From the NCBI GenBank assembly GCA_902613475.1, contig CACMHG010000008.1:1-64000 (forward strand): a DNA stretch of 64,000 nucleotides, read 5' to 3'. This DNA comes from K189A clade bacterium (lineage in GTDB: Bacteria; Pseudomonadota; Gammaproteobacteria; Pseudomonadales; Azotimanducaceae). The stretch's first letter is position 1. Each line of letters begins with the position of its first letter. Positions 49,510 to 58,584 of this stretch are shown here, in pieces. The position numbers were made by a program, and so were the translations under genes. The notes under the pieces were generated by a model. That model was not told where the DNA came from. It did not search any database and saw only the letters and a program-made list of their open reading frames with translations.

Positions 49510-50283
49510 CTAGCCGCGCAAACCCTGCAGAATCGCACCAATGCGTTTGGCGTTGACGCCCAAGTCGGAGCGCCCAACCCGGGACACGCTGCGAACATCA
49601 ACTAAGCTGCCGCCTTCCGCGTTTTCGCGGACTCGGACAACAACATCGTCCTTAAAGCCAAACCAAAACGTTGTGTCTGTTGCCTCGGCGATCCCCTGCT
49701 CCACAGACACGTTGACAACCTCCAGGCCTAAATCCTCCAGCACGGCGACTGCTTGGTTCAGGACGATGCCGGGATTAGTCGGAATCTTGAGAGTCTGCAC
49801 CCAGGGATAGGCCTGCTGTTGTTGCTGCGCCAGTACGCTGGCGTCATAAGCTAACGGATTCGCGCCTTCAGCTTCGCGAACTGCCACCAATGCGTCAAAA
49901 GCCGGGGGATCTTGCGTATCAGTAGAGATGTTGTGAATGGCGGGCACCGACGATACCGCGTTCATCTGCATGCCTACTTGTACCAAGAGGATCGTGCAGA
50001 TCACTAAGGCAATCAAAATATTTGAGCGTTCTGCTTTTAAACCCTTGCGCAGCGCGACAATGTAGCCGATCACACCCAAAAAGAACCCAGCTGCTGCCAG
50101 CAAGACGCCGCCGCTGGCAACAGTGAACCCGCCACTGTAGCTCCACATACCCAGCCGTGTGCCGAAACCGCCCATCACCAAAAGTACGGCGCCAATAATG
50201 GAACCAATCATAATTGCCTGAGCCCACCAGCGGGGCTTCTCAATATCGTCTTCTATCACGCTATCTATTTTCCATGGGGTCAT
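49510..50283 (-). CDS. DUF1499 membrane protein
   Basis: 257 aa. Three N-terminal hydrophobic helices (about residues 24-42, 53-75, 88-108) precede a soluble DUF1499 domain from about residue 120, with the conserved core EATDTTFWFGFKDDVVVRV and VDVRSVSRVGRSDLGVNAKRI in part. Function of the family is unknown. It is convergent with the phosphoesterase gene. Confidence 0.85.
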   Translation of the reverse strand: MTPWKIDSVIEDDIEKPRWWAQAIMIGSIIGAVLLVMGGFGTRLGMWSYSGGFTVASGGVLLAAAGFFLGVIGYIVALRKGLKAERSNILIALVICTILLVQVGMQMNAVSSVPAIHNISTDTQDPPAFDALVAVREAEGANPLAYDASVLAQQQQQAYPWVQTLKIPTNPGIVLNQAVAVLEDLGLEVVNVSVEQGIAEATDTTFWFGFKDDVVVRVRENAEGGSLVDVRSVSRVGRSDLGVNAKRIGAILQGLRG

Positions 50284-50301
50284 CCAATGAGGTCGCGTAA
50301 C

Positions 50302-51090
50302 TTAACTGATCGTCGCGCCTCCATCGACAACAAAATTCTGACCGGTGGTAAAAGAACCCGCAGCAGAGGCCAAGAACACTGCAGCACCGGCAATTTCTCT
50401 CGGCTCACCGATACGACGTAGTGGGTCTCCTGCAGTACGCTCCTTCAGGATATCAGGGTTCTCCCAGAGCGCCTTAGCAAAGTCGGTTCTCACCAAGCCC
50501 GGTGATATCGCATTGACCCGTACATTGTGTTTGCCGTTCTCAACCGCCAGGTTGCGCACCAACTGGAGATCTGCAGCTTTAGAAATACAGTAAGCGCCGA
50601 GTACCGGGCTGCCACGTAGTCCGCCCACACTAGAGACAATGATGATGACGCCGTCCTTACGCTCAATCATTTCTGGCAGCACCATATTTACCAGCCAGTG
50701 ATTGGATTTAATATTGATGTCCAAAATCTTATCCATGGCATCGTCGGGCAGTTCCTGCATGGAGCCATAGAACGGATTAACCGCAGCATTGCAGACGAGC
50801 ACGTCAATTTGGCCCAGGCGTGCCCGCGTCTCGTCTACCAAATGCTGGAGAGCCTCGCGCTGGCCGACATGCGCCGGAATGACAATAGCTTCGCCAGTCT
50901 GATTGCCCGATGCCTTCGCCTCGGCATTGATCGCATCGGCAACCTCCTGGCATACATCTGCCTTTCGACTGCTGATCACTACCTTGGCGCCTTGGCGTAC
51001 CATCTCCTCGGCAATTGCGCGACCAATACCCTTACTGGAGCCTGTGATCAGTGCGACTTTATTTGTCATATCGAAAAGATTGCTGGACAT
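50302..51090 (-). CDS. Short-chain dehydrogenase/reductase (SDR)
   Basis: 262 aa classical SDR. The NAD(P) motif is TGSSKGIG (16-23), NAAVN follows near 101, the catalytic Ser is in IVSSVGG (152-158) and the YxxxK is YCISK (167-171). The substrate is not deducible; nearby thiolase and DUF35 genes make an acyl-CoA or fatty-acid context possible. AGGGGAGGGCACC-type site upstream. Confidence 0.9.
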   Translation of the reverse strand: MSSNLFDMTNKVALITGSSKGIGRAIAEEMVRQGAKVVISSRKADVCQEVADAINAEAKASGNQTGEAIVIPAHVGQREALQHLVDETRARLGQIDVLVCNAAVNPFYGSMQELPDDAMDKILDINIKSNHWLVNMVLPEMIERKDGVIIIVSSVGGLRGSPVLGAYCISKAADLQLVRNLAVENGKHNVRVNAISPGLVRTDFAKALWENPDILKERTAGDPLRRIGEPREIAGAAVFLASAAGSFTTGQNFVVDGGATIS

Positions 51091-51230
51091 AGGTGCCCTC
51101 CCCTTTGCTGTCTGGTGTTTTCGGCTTGAAGCCGCCTCGGCGCTGAATTTACCCTGCTTTAGCGCTATAGTCGCGCGCTGGCGCGCTCGGAGGTCCCTGA
51201 GCTCTATCGTTCACTATTTCTGGAAATTTT

Positions 51231-52598
51231 GTGACTGCTACATCCATGGAGGAGCTTGTCTCACTCGCGAAACGTCGAGGCTTTATTTTTCAATCCAGCG
51301 ACATCTATGGTGGTCTGCAGGGCGTTTACGATTATGGCCCGTTGGGCGTGGAGCTTAAAAACAATCTGAAGTCTGCTTGGTGGCGGGCGATGGTATATGA
51401 GCGCGACGACATAGAGGGCCTGGATGCCGCAATTTTGACCAATCCCCTGACCCTGCGCCATTCCGGCCATGAAGCTACCTTTACCGATCCGTTGGTTGAC
51501 TGCAGAACCTGTAAGAGCCGCTGGCGCGCTGATCACCTAGACGGCAACACCTGCCCAGGCTGCGGATCCAGCGACCTTACCGAGCCTCGTCCATTTAACC
51601 TCATGTTCAAAACCCAGGTCGGTCCTGTGCAGGACAGTGACAACTTTGCCTATCTGCGCCCGGAGACCGCCCAAGCGATTTTCACGAACTTTAAGAATGT
51701 GGTGGATTCCACTTCGCCCAAACTACCCTTTGGTATTGCACAGATTGGTAAGGCGTTTCGAAATGAAATTACGCCGAGAAACTTTATTTTCCGCGTGCGA
51801 GAGTTCGAGCAAATGGAGCTCGAATTTTTTGTCAAAGCCGGTGAGGACGAGGAGTGGCACAGCCGCTGGGTTGAGATGAGGCTGGACTGGTGGGAACAGC
51901 AGGGCGTGGGACGCTCCCAACTCGAGCTTTATCATGTACCCGCAGATGAGCTGGCTCACTACAGCAAGGCCACCGTTGACGTTATGTATCGCTTTCCTCA
52001 TGGCCTAGAGGAACTGGAGGGCATTGCCAATCGCACGGACTTCGATCTCGGCTCCCATACCAAGAATCAAGAAGAGTATGACTTTAGCGCCAAGGTTGAA
52101 CCCAACAAAGATTCTAATGCCAAGCTTGCACTGCAGGACCTTGAAGCAAAAAAATGGCATGTGCCGTTCGTGATAGAACCCTCTGCTGGTGTAGACCGAG
52201 GCGTATTGGCCGTAATGAATGAAGCCTATCGGGTCGAGGCATTGGAGAACGGCAGCGAGCGCACGGTGATGGCGTTCAAGCCACACCTAGCGCCCATAAA
52301 GGTCGCCATTTTGCCGCTGAAGCGCAATCATGAAGCCATCGTGGCAAGAGCCAAGGCGATCAAGAAAGATCTTATGCAGCTCGGTATTGGTCGTATTTTT
52401 TACGAGGATACCGGCAACATCGGCAAGGGTTATCGACGGCATGATGAAGTGGGCACACCCTTGTGCGTCACCGTCGATTTCCAGACCGTCGAAGAGGATG
52501 ACACCGTTACAGTCCGCAACAGAGACACCATGGCCCAAGAGCGCGTTGCCGTTGCTGAACTTGCGAGCTATGTCGTGAACCACATGCGCAGCGGTTAA
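51231..52598 (+). CDS. glyQS: Glycyl-tRNA synthetase, single-chain alpha2 type
   Basis: Class II aminoacyl-tRNA synthetase charging tRNA-Gly. 455 aa of the dimeric alpha2 type found in Gram-positives, archaea and eukaryotes, rather than the GlyQ/GlyS alpha2-beta2 type of most gammaproteobacteria. Evidence: [20 protein letters not shown] in part, [10 protein letters not shown], a zinc-binding region with CRTCK and CPGCG, class II motif 2 ([12 protein letters not shown]) and EPSAGVDRG (motif 3 region). GTG start at 51231; an in-frame ATG lies at 51246. Confidence 0.94.
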   Translation: MTATSMEELVSLAKRRGFIFQSSDIYGGLQGVYDYGPLGVELKNNLKSAWWRAMVYERDDIEGLDAAILTNPLTLRHSGHEATFTDPLVDCRTCKSRWRADHLDGNTCPGCGSSDLTEPRPFNLMFKTQVGPVQDSDNFAYLRPETAQAIFTNFKNVVDSTSPKLPFGIAQIGKAFRNEITPRNFIFRVREFEQMELEFFVKAGEDEEWHSRWVEMRLDWWEQQGVGRSQLELYHVPADELAHYSKATVDVMYRFPHGLEELEGIANRTDFDLGSHTKNQEEYDFSAKVEPNKDSNAKLALQDLEAKKWHVPFVIEPSAGVDRGVLAVMNEAYRVEALENGSERTVMAFKPHLAPIKVAILPLKRNHEAIVARAKAIKKDLMQLGIGRIFYEDTGNIGKGYRRHDEVGTPLCVTVDFQTVEEDDTVTVRNRDTMAQERVAVAELASYVVNHMRSG

Positions 52599-52631
52599 TC
52601 AGCGATCAGGCTGAAAGGGGAGATAGATCTA

Positions 52632-54968
52632 ATGTCAGAAGAAAAACAGCGCCGACCCTATATTACCGGCGGCGTCATCATACTCTTGGGCGTTGGGATG
52701 CTGTGGCCCGCGCTACAGCTTTTGATCAACGGCGGTACGCCCTACTATCTTGCGGCAAGCCTTTTGCTGCTAATCAGCGGTCAGGATTTGATCCGCGGTA
52801 ATAGCCGAGGCTTTTACAGCTTTGCAATTTTGCTGCTGCTGACTCTGCTGTGGGCGGTTCATGAAGCCGGTACCGACTTTTGGTCCGTCGGCTCACGGAT
52901 TTGGCTTATCGGCCTTTTGGCACTTTGGCTATGCACACCGTGGATTAGGCGCAAACTGTGGGACAGTGATATGCCGTCGTTGCTGAGCATGCGCACGGTA
53001 CAGGTATGCGGCGTCACGTCGTTGACTGTGCTGCTGTCTATGATTGTCAATGTCGCGTGCGACAACATCAGCGAAATTCCAGAACGAGCCGAACTCGCTG
53101 CGCAAAACGAGAGCGATTGGACCGCCTACGGGGGTAGCCAAGCGGGCACACGCTATGCGCCACTCGATCAAATCAATCAATCCAACGTCCATAAGCTCGC
53201 CAAGGCCTGGGAGTTTGATACCGGAAGGATCGGCCGCCTAAGCGCCACGCCCATCCAAATAGGTGACGGCATCTACCTGTGCACTGCTCAAAACGTAATG
53301 ATGGCACTGGATGCGGATAGCGGAGAGGAGCGTTGGCGCTTCGATCCAGAAAACGACACCCCCCCCTTTGGCATCATCGGCAACTGCCGCGGCGTGACCT
53401 ACGTAAAACTGCCAGACGCCCAGATCGGTGATCTGTGCGCCGAGCGAATTGTTACAGCGACCACCGATGCCCGCATGATCGCGGTAGACAAGAACACCGG
53501 CCAACCGTGCTCAGATTTTGGCGATGAAGGACAAATCTCCTTGCTTGCCGGTATGGGCGAAGTGAAGCCATATTACTATTTTGTGACGTCACCGCCGACC
53601 TTGGCTAGCGGAGTGCTGGTCGTCGGTGGCTGGGTGATGGACAACCAGGAAACCAACGAACCATCCGGTGTCGTGCGCGCCTATGATCCAAGGACCGGGG
53701 AACTTGCATGGGCATGGGATATGGGCCGAGAAGGTGATACCGCGCTGCCTCCCCAGGGAGAGACCTACACGCGAGGTACGCCAAATGTTTGGAGTCTCAC
53801 CGCGGCCGATGACGAGCTCGGCTTGGTTTACGTGCCAACGGGTAACGCGACTCCGGATTACTTCGGCGGACACCGTACCGAGATCATGGACAAATACGCC
53901 AGCTCTATCGTCGCGATTGATGCCAAAACCGGACTCACGCGCTGGCATTTCCAAACAACCCACCACGATATCTGGGACTACGACGTACCCTCTCAACCTA
54001 CCCTTGTTGACATCACCTTGGATGGCGCCCTTCGAAAAGTTGTCATCGTCCCAACCAAGCGGGGCGAAGTATTCGTGCTGGACCGCGTTACGGGGGAACC
54101 ACTTACGGAAGTATCCGAGCGCCCCGTGCCCCAAACAGATCTACCGAATGAGCGCTCCAGCGCAACTCAACCATTCTCTACCGGCATGCCCTCTTTTGCT
54201 CACCCAAGAATTCGTGAGCAGGACCTTATTGGCATTACACCCTTCGACCAGATGGCGTGCCGCACCGCATTTCACCAGCTACGCTACGAAGGCCCAATGA
54301 CACCTCCTTCAGTGCAGGGCACTTTGTTGTACCCGGGACCTGCCGGCGGCATGAACTGGGGATCAGTCGCAGTGGACGAACAGCGTCAACTGCTTGTGGT
54401 CAATAACCTACACTTGCCTTGGCAGATCAAGATGATTCCCCGAGAAGAGGATATCGCGCGCAATGAGGCCCAGGATGCCAGACGAGGTTATGGCATAGGA
54501 GGACCTCAGCGCGGTACACCCTTTGCTGCTCGAGTGGAGCTATTCGGTTCGCCATTCTTTCTACCATGTCTAAAGCCTCCCTATGGCGAAATCGCCGTCG
54601 TCGATTTGACGACTCAGCAAATCGTCTGGCGTCGAGGCTTTGGGTTCATGAACATTGGTTTGCCCTACTCTGCTGGATCCTTCGTCACCGCGGGTGGGCT
54701 AATCTTTAACGCTGGGGTTATGGACAGTCGGCTTCGAGCCATCAGCGTGGATGATGGAAAATTGCTGTGGTCTACGGGCTTGGAGAGATCATCCGGCGGG
54801 ACACCGATGAGCTATGTCAGCCCCAAAACCGGCAAACAGTATGTCCTCGTTTTAGAACCTGCCGCAGGTGGCCGAGAACAGCTAGAGGAAAGCCATCAAA
54901 CGGGTGAAGCCGGCGAAAAAGAAGCGCCTGCTGGTGGTAAGGTAATTGCCTTCGCCCTGGCCGAGTAA
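52632..54968 (+). CDS. Membrane-bound PQQ-dependent dehydrogenase (glucose/quinate type)
   Basis: Quinoprotein of 778 aa. Five N-terminal membrane helices (about residues 12-145) anchor an eight-bladed PQQ propeller in the periplasm, passing electrons to ubiquinone. Typical PQQ-dehydrogenase segments are DWTAYGGSQAGTRYAPLDQI (in part), YVPTGNATPDYFGG, THHDIWDYDVPSQPTL, PTKRGEVFVLDRVTGEP and GGLIFNAGVMDSRLRA. Length and membrane part fit glucose or quinate/shikimate dehydrogenases; the substrate is not certain. No PQQ synthesis genes are in the window. AAAGGGGAG upstream. Confidence 0.9.
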   Translation: MSEEKQRRPYITGGVIILLGVGMLWPALQLLINGGTPYYLAASLLLLISGQDLIRGNSRGFYSFAILLLLTLLWAVHEAGTDFWSVGSRIWLIGLLALWLCTPWIRRKLWDSDMPSLLSMRTVQVCGVTSLTVLLSMIVNVACDNISEIPERAELAAQNESDWTAYGGSQAGTRYAPLDQINQSNVHKLAKAWEFDTGRIGRLSATPIQIGDGIYLCTAQNVMMALDADSGEERWRFDPENDTPPFGIIGNCRGVTYVKLPDAQIGDLCAERIVTATTDARMIAVDKNTGQPCSDFGDEGQISLLAGMGEVKPYYYFVTSPPTLASGVLVVGGWVMDNQETNEPSGVVRAYDPRTGELAWAWDMGREGDTALPPQGETYTRGTPNVWSLTAADDELGLVYVPTGNATPDYFGGHRTEIMDKYASSIVAIDAKTGLTRWHFQTTHHDIWDYDVPSQPTLVDITLDGALRKVVIVPTKRGEVFVLDRVTGEPLTEVSERPVPQTDLPNERSSATQPFSTGMPSFAHPRIREQDLIGITPFDQMACRTAFHQLRYEGPMTPPSVQGTLLYPGPAGGMNWGSVAVDEQRQLLVVNNLHLPWQIKMIPREEDIARNEAQDARRGYGIGGPQRGTPFAARVELFGSPFFLPCLKPPYGEIAVVDLTTQQIVWRRGFGFMNIGLPYSAGSFVTAGGLIFNAGVMDSRLRAISVDDGKLLWSTGLERSSGGTPMSYVSPKTGKQYVLVLEPAAGGREQLEESHQTGEAGEKEAPAGGKVIAFALAE

Positions 54969-55555
54969 TCAGTCACCGGCATGGACGGAAAGTCGTTCGT
55001 GACCTGCAAGGCGAACCACGCAAGAACGCTGCAGTGAAGAGTGAACGCACTCATGGGCATCGGAAGCATGATCGAGAATGCTGAGAATCTCAAAGCACGA
55101 CAAACGTGTTGTTGCTGCTGGCCACCATGCCCTTGGTCGTAAGCGCACGGCGCTCGGATTACGTCAATTTTTCGTTGCAGCAATTGGCTGAAGAAATGAC
55201 CTCGCTTTCACTCCACGAGTCGCACTATTGTCGGGCCTCGGAGGTGCAGCAAATCGCTATCCCCTCTCCCCCTCTGTGATTCTCCCTCCGAGGCAATCCA
55301 CCAGATTGATGACACTCGTCATTGGCTTCATACCTATCAGCATTTACAGCGCTGGTTGTTTCCTCCAATCCAACGCGAAAGCCCAGAGCCCATGCCGCCT
55401 CCTCGCTTGGATACACGAGAAACAATCCCCAAAAGGGCTGTTGCATTGAGAAACTGGTGGGCCCACCACCGTCCGAATAAGTGCGGTAACCCACTGTTTT
55501 CAATATCTTAATCATTCTAATGCGGGACTTTATACCGTCATTTATACCGACAAAC
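54969..55555. other. 587-bp gene-poor stretch at the left edge of the island
   Basis: No intact gene. The plus strand at about 55102-55278 can be read as a hydrophobic signal-like segment (VLLLLATMPLVVSA) followed by YVNFSLQQLAEEM before a stop at 55278, with no ribosome binding site, so it looks like the decayed start of an exported protein. A perfect 14-bp palindrome TGGTGGGCCCACCA lies at 55455-55468. Near the right end TTTATACCG occurs twice, 12 bp apart. Confidence 0.5.
55529..55549. repeat. Two direct TTTATACCG repeats at the island edge
   Basis: The 9-mer TTTATACCG occurs at 55529-55537 and 55541-55549, separated by TCA, just outside the stop of the YwqK-like gene. This is the first base of sequence unlike the backbone operons, so it may mark an attachment or junction site. 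I found no matching copy at the right edge. Confidence 0.4.
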
Positions 55556-56527
55556 TTATTCTAAGAGCTCGTACCCATAGAAATCCGCTAATTTGACCCC
55601 GTGATGGTAGTAAACACACCAGCTCAGGTTACCGTCCTCATCAAAACCTTTCTCGTACCCATGATAGTTGCCGTCTTTGTACGAGGTCTCCCAGGTCTTT
55701 TGACCTGTTGGGGACCACATTTCATAAAGCCCATCGAAGTCGCCAGCCTTCATAAAACGACGTCGAGCCAGCTGCCCGTTAAAGTGCCATGACTGGCCTA
55801 GTCCATCCCCCAACCCGTCTTTGAGAAGGTTCTGGGTCCTCAAACTTCCGTTGGGCCACCAGAATGTCTGACGCCCATTAGCAAGCCCGCCCACGAACGT
55901 CACCTTATATTCGATCTTTCCGTTGTCAAAATATGTAGCGTAGTCACCTTCAGCAAGGCATCCCGATCGCGAATCGTAGTACTTGCCGTATCTGCCGCCA
56001 CGGGTCCTCAGCCAGCCATGATCATTTTCAACGGACTGTTCGCTGTTGAATGGCAATTCCTTGGCTTCCACCGTTGCTGGTTGGTATTCGCCTGCCTCGG
56101 ACCACCTCTCTACTTCGCCAACGAGTTTGCCCCTGGTGAAGTTACGTCTGGTCGCTATCTTTCCATTGAAATGCCATGACTTAACGATCCCTTCCTTCAG
56201 CCCGTCTTTGTAGTTGGTTCGCGCCCTCAAACGCCCGCCAGGCCAATAACGTGTGTGGACACCGTGCTCTAGGCCCATCGCGAAATGGCGCCGCTCTTCG
56301 GTCGAGCGATCTGCAAATATCTCGATATAAGAACCCATGGCGGGCTTATAGAGGAGCTCGTCATCTTCATCCGCGATGAAAGAATCCATCCAGATTCTCG
56401 ATGACCTGCTGGATCGGTGTAAGACACCAAAATGTTCAGGCTCGTAGTCCGGCGGTTCCACTGCTTCGACTCTCCATTGATACGGTTCAGACTTCTTCAG
56501 ATTCGCTGGTATCTTTTTGGCATGCAA
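55556..56527 (-). CDS. YwqK-like / MORN-variant repeat protein
   Basis: About 323 aa (TTG start at 56527, uncertain; no ribosome binding site seen). The body is a tandem array of short repeats of the type W-(x)2-NG-x-(L/I)-(x)4-(Y/F)-x-DG-(x)3-G, for example WPGGRLRARTNYKDGLKEG, WHFNGKIATRRNFTRGKLVG, WPNGSLRTQNLLKDGLGDG and WHFNGQLARRRFMKAGDFDG. This is the MORN_2/YwqK pattern known from putative antitoxins and surface proteins. No signal peptide is evident, so it is probably cytoplasmic. No toxin gene is recognised next to it. Its role is unknown. Confidence 0.75.
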   Translation of the reverse strand: MHAKKIPANLKKSEPYQWRVEAVEPPDYEPEHFGVLHRSSRSSRIWMDSFIADEDDELLYKPAMGSYIEIFADRSTEERRHFAMGLEHGVHTRYWPGGRLRARTNYKDGLKEGIVKSWHFNGKIATRRNFTRGKLVGEVERWSEAGEYQPATVEAKELPFNSEQSVENDHGWLRTRGGRYGKYYDSRSGCLAEGDYATYFDNGKIEYKVTFVGGLANGRQTFWWPNGSLRTQNLLKDGLGDGLGQSWHFNGQLARRRFMKAGDFDGLYEMWSPTGQKTWETSYKDGNYHGYEKGFDEDGNLSWCVYYHHGVKLADFYGYELLE

Positions 56528-56546
56528 TATCGGTAGGGAAAATATC

Positions 56547-57107
56547 GTGCGTGCAAGGAAGGCCGAAGGAGAACAAAAACCCGATTCAAAGACGCGCGCG
56601 ACGCAAGACTTCGCTTGGCAATATTTTGAGGTCGTTGATGAGAAGACGGCAATCGAAGCCGTTGCCGAATTTCTTTTCCCAGACGAAGTTTCACCAGGCG
56701 GCTACCCTGATAAAAACGCAACTGAGCGGGTTCGCATAGCCGTGAGCCGAGCGAGAAAGAAAGAGCTCATACTTCCCCGAGTTTCAAATACGCCCAACAC
56801 TTTATTCGTTAAGAACTTCATTTCCTGGGCATGCACTCACTGGCCGTCGTTACAAAGAGTTATCCCAACGCACGGCGCAACCTTTCAGCTGTTCGCGCCC
56901 GATCCCATGCTTGGAAGCGTATCTCGGTCAGAGGCTTTCGAGTTGAAGCTACCAAAAGAATACGAGTCTCTTGCTACAGAGTATCGAAAGCTACACGAAG
57001 CATGGCGTGATGAAACCCGCCAGCGAATATCGGTCGAGAAGGAGCTCGAAACCTACAAACGAGCAGATGAGAAACGTCGAGAGGACGGGGCTAAGCGTTA
57101 CGATTGA
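56547..57107 (+). CDS. Hypothetical protein of the island, coiled-coil C-terminus
   Basis: 186 aa from GTG 56547, with AGGGA upstream; a TTG at 56517 would extend it into the start of the opposite gene. Not recognised. The middle (residues about 25-75) is helical and basic (RVRIAVSRARKKELI); the C-terminal 45 residues are strongly charged (Glu/Lys/Arg) and look like a coiled coil. It starts 19 bp from the divergent YwqK-like gene, so their promoters must overlap or lie inside one another. It is read in the same direction as alpA and the primase gene. Confidence 0.65.
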   Translation: MRARKAEGEQKPDSKTRATQDFAWQYFEVVDEKTAIEAVAEFLFPDEVSPGGYPDKNATERVRIAVSRARKKELILPRVSNTPNTLFVKNFISWACTHWPSLQRVIPTHGATFQLFAPDPMLGSVSRSEAFELKLPKEYESLATEYRKLHEAWRDETRQRISVEKELETYKRADEKRREDGAKRYD

Positions 57108-57167
57108 TCGCTTCCAACATTCGCCTACCTAGTATTCCATTCCATAAAAGTTGGCCTACGCTTGTGC

Positions 57168-57188
57168 CTCCAGAACTAACAACTGGAG
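57168..57188 (+). promoter_or_regulatory. Hairpin covering the alpA ribosome binding site
   Basis: CTCCAG (57168-57173) and CTGGAG (57183-57188) form a 6-bp stem with a 9-base loop. The second arm contains GGAG, the ribosome binding site of alpA, 6 bp before its ATG at 57195. When folded it would hide that site. Confidence 0.45.
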
Positions 57189-57194
57189 CCAGCA

Positions 57195-57398
57195 ATGTCC
57201 CATCATACTCTACGCCTACCACAAGTAATCAATACGACAGGATTACCGCGCTCAAGTCTTTACGCGAAAATCGCTGAAGGCGAATTTCCAGCACCAATTA
57301 AGCTGGGCCAACGCTCAGTGGGCTGGTCTGCCGCTGAAGTCGAAGCGTGGATTGACAGCCGTATCTCCCAGCGAGGAGGCCATAATGAACAGGCCTAA
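57195..57398 (+). CDS. AlpA-family transcriptional regulator
   Basis: 67-aa winged-helix/MerR-like protein of the AlpA (phage P4 Vis-like) family. RLPQVINTTGLPRSSLYAKI is the helix-turn-helix, followed by GEFPAPIKLGQRSVGWSAAEVEAWI, the classic AlpA continuation (in part). In phage satellites and islands such proteins control integrase or excision and replication genes. The following primase gene begins inside its last codons (14-bp overlap). Confidence 0.92.
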   Translation: MSHHTLRLPQVINTTGLPRSSLYAKIAEGEFPAPIKLGQRSVGWSAAEVEAWIDSRISQRGGHNEQA

Positions 57399-58470
57399 AC
57401 TCGTTTTAGAAGAGGCATTGCGGATCGCAGAACTGGGTTACCCCGTTCTACCTTGTAATCTGGAAAAGCAACCAGTGCTCAGGGCGTGGCCCAAAAACGC
57501 TACAACTGATCCTGTACGGATAAGGCAATGGTTTACACACCCCGATTATTTGTTAGCAGTCAAAACCGGTCCCGATTCCGACCTCTTTGTTCTGGACGTG
57601 GATCCGTACGGAATGGAATGGCTGGCGATAAACGAAGAGAGAATGCTATGCGAACGAGTACATGAAACGAGGCGGGGTAAGCATTTCCTTTATCGATTCC
57701 CAGACGCGTTAAGAGCAGTCAAAACCAATACGGCGGGCAAGGTTCACGCTGGCGTCGACACTCGCGGTGAGGGCGGATGCCTGATCTGGTGGCCAGCGCA
57801 TGGGCTAGGCGCCAGTGGCGATCTAACGGACTTAACGGAACCGCCTGATTGGTTGTTAAATGCCCTAGCTGGCAGCGCCGAGACTCCCAAAACCGATACA
57901 GGTGCACTCGTTAACTTTATCGAAGAGGGTAAACGCAACGATTCGCTGGCGAGTTACTGCGGATCGGCATGGGCAAAGGGTGTGACAAAGCCCAAAATGT
58001 TTGAGCTTGCAGTCAACTTCAATGCAGAACGCAACCAACCACCGCTTGATATTGCCGAAGTCGAATCGGTTGTTAATTCCATCGCTCGGTATGAGCGTTT
58101 CACGGACGTGGCAGAGGATCGCGAGGTTGTTAAGAGCGAGGATTTATTAGCCCTTAGCTTCGTGGATCAGGGACCACAGCTTCGCTATGTCGCACAGTGG
58201 GGTCATTGGATGCGATGGAAGGAGTCCGTGTGGTTGCGGGACAACACGCTCGAGACGTTCGACCAAATCAGAAAGCACGTCAGGATTGAAGAGCCTAAAG
58301 AACCGATGTTCCTCAAGGCTCATGTTGTCTCGGCCGTGGAAAGATTTGCTCGCGCCGATCGACGCATTGCCGCCACCGTGGACCAATGGGATGCCCACGA
58401 CCACCCTCTTAACACCCCTGACGGCCCTGTGAGCTTACAAAGCGGCTTGATTAATGCTCCCAACCCCTAG
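57385..58470 (+). CDS. PrimPol N-terminal part of the interrupted replication protein
   Basis: 361 codons up to the first amber stop. The bifunctional primase/polymerase fold is recognisable from GYPVLPCNLEKQPVLRAWP (in part), FVLDVDPYG with the catalytic Asp71 and Asp73, RRGKHFLYRFP, and VDTRGEGGCLIWWPAHGLG (in part). Residues from about 265 on belong to the D5-N-like region preceding the helicase. If not read through, this product would be a primase without helicase. Confidence 0.8.
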   Translation: MNRPKLVLEEALRIAELGYPVLPCNLEKQPVLRAWPKNATTDPVRIRQWFTHPDYLLAVKTGPDSDLFVLDVDPYGMEWLAINEERMLCERVHETRRGKHFLYRFPDALRAVKTNTAGKVHAGVDTRGEGGCLIWWPAHGLGASGDLTDLTEPPDWLLNALAGSAETPKTDTGALVNFIEEGKRNDSLASYCGSAWAKGVTKPKMFELAVNFNAERNQPPLDIAEVESVVNSIARYERFTDVAEDREVVKSEDLLALSFVDQGPQLRYVAQWGHWMRWKESVWLRDNTLETFDQIRKHVRIEEPKEPMFLKAHVVSAVERFARADRRIAATVDQWDAHDHPLNTPDGPVSLQSGLINAPNP

Positions 58471-58584
58471 CTATACCTGTCGAAAAGCACCATCGTTTCG
58501 CCAAAAGGGAGGGCGCGGCGCTGGCAAGGGTTTCTTGAGGAAGTCACCGGCGAAGACATCGAATATCAACAGTTCCTGCAGCGC

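Noticed and set aside
55455-55468. tRNA 3' end as an island attachment site (CCACCA-like sequence)
   Set aside because: The letters come from a perfect palindrome; no cloverleaf can be built around it.
55225-55515. Minus-strand frame of 96 codons left of the YwqK-like gene
   Set aside because: No recognisable domain; it crosses the 14-bp palindrome and has weak coding character. Kept only as part of the gene-poor stretch.
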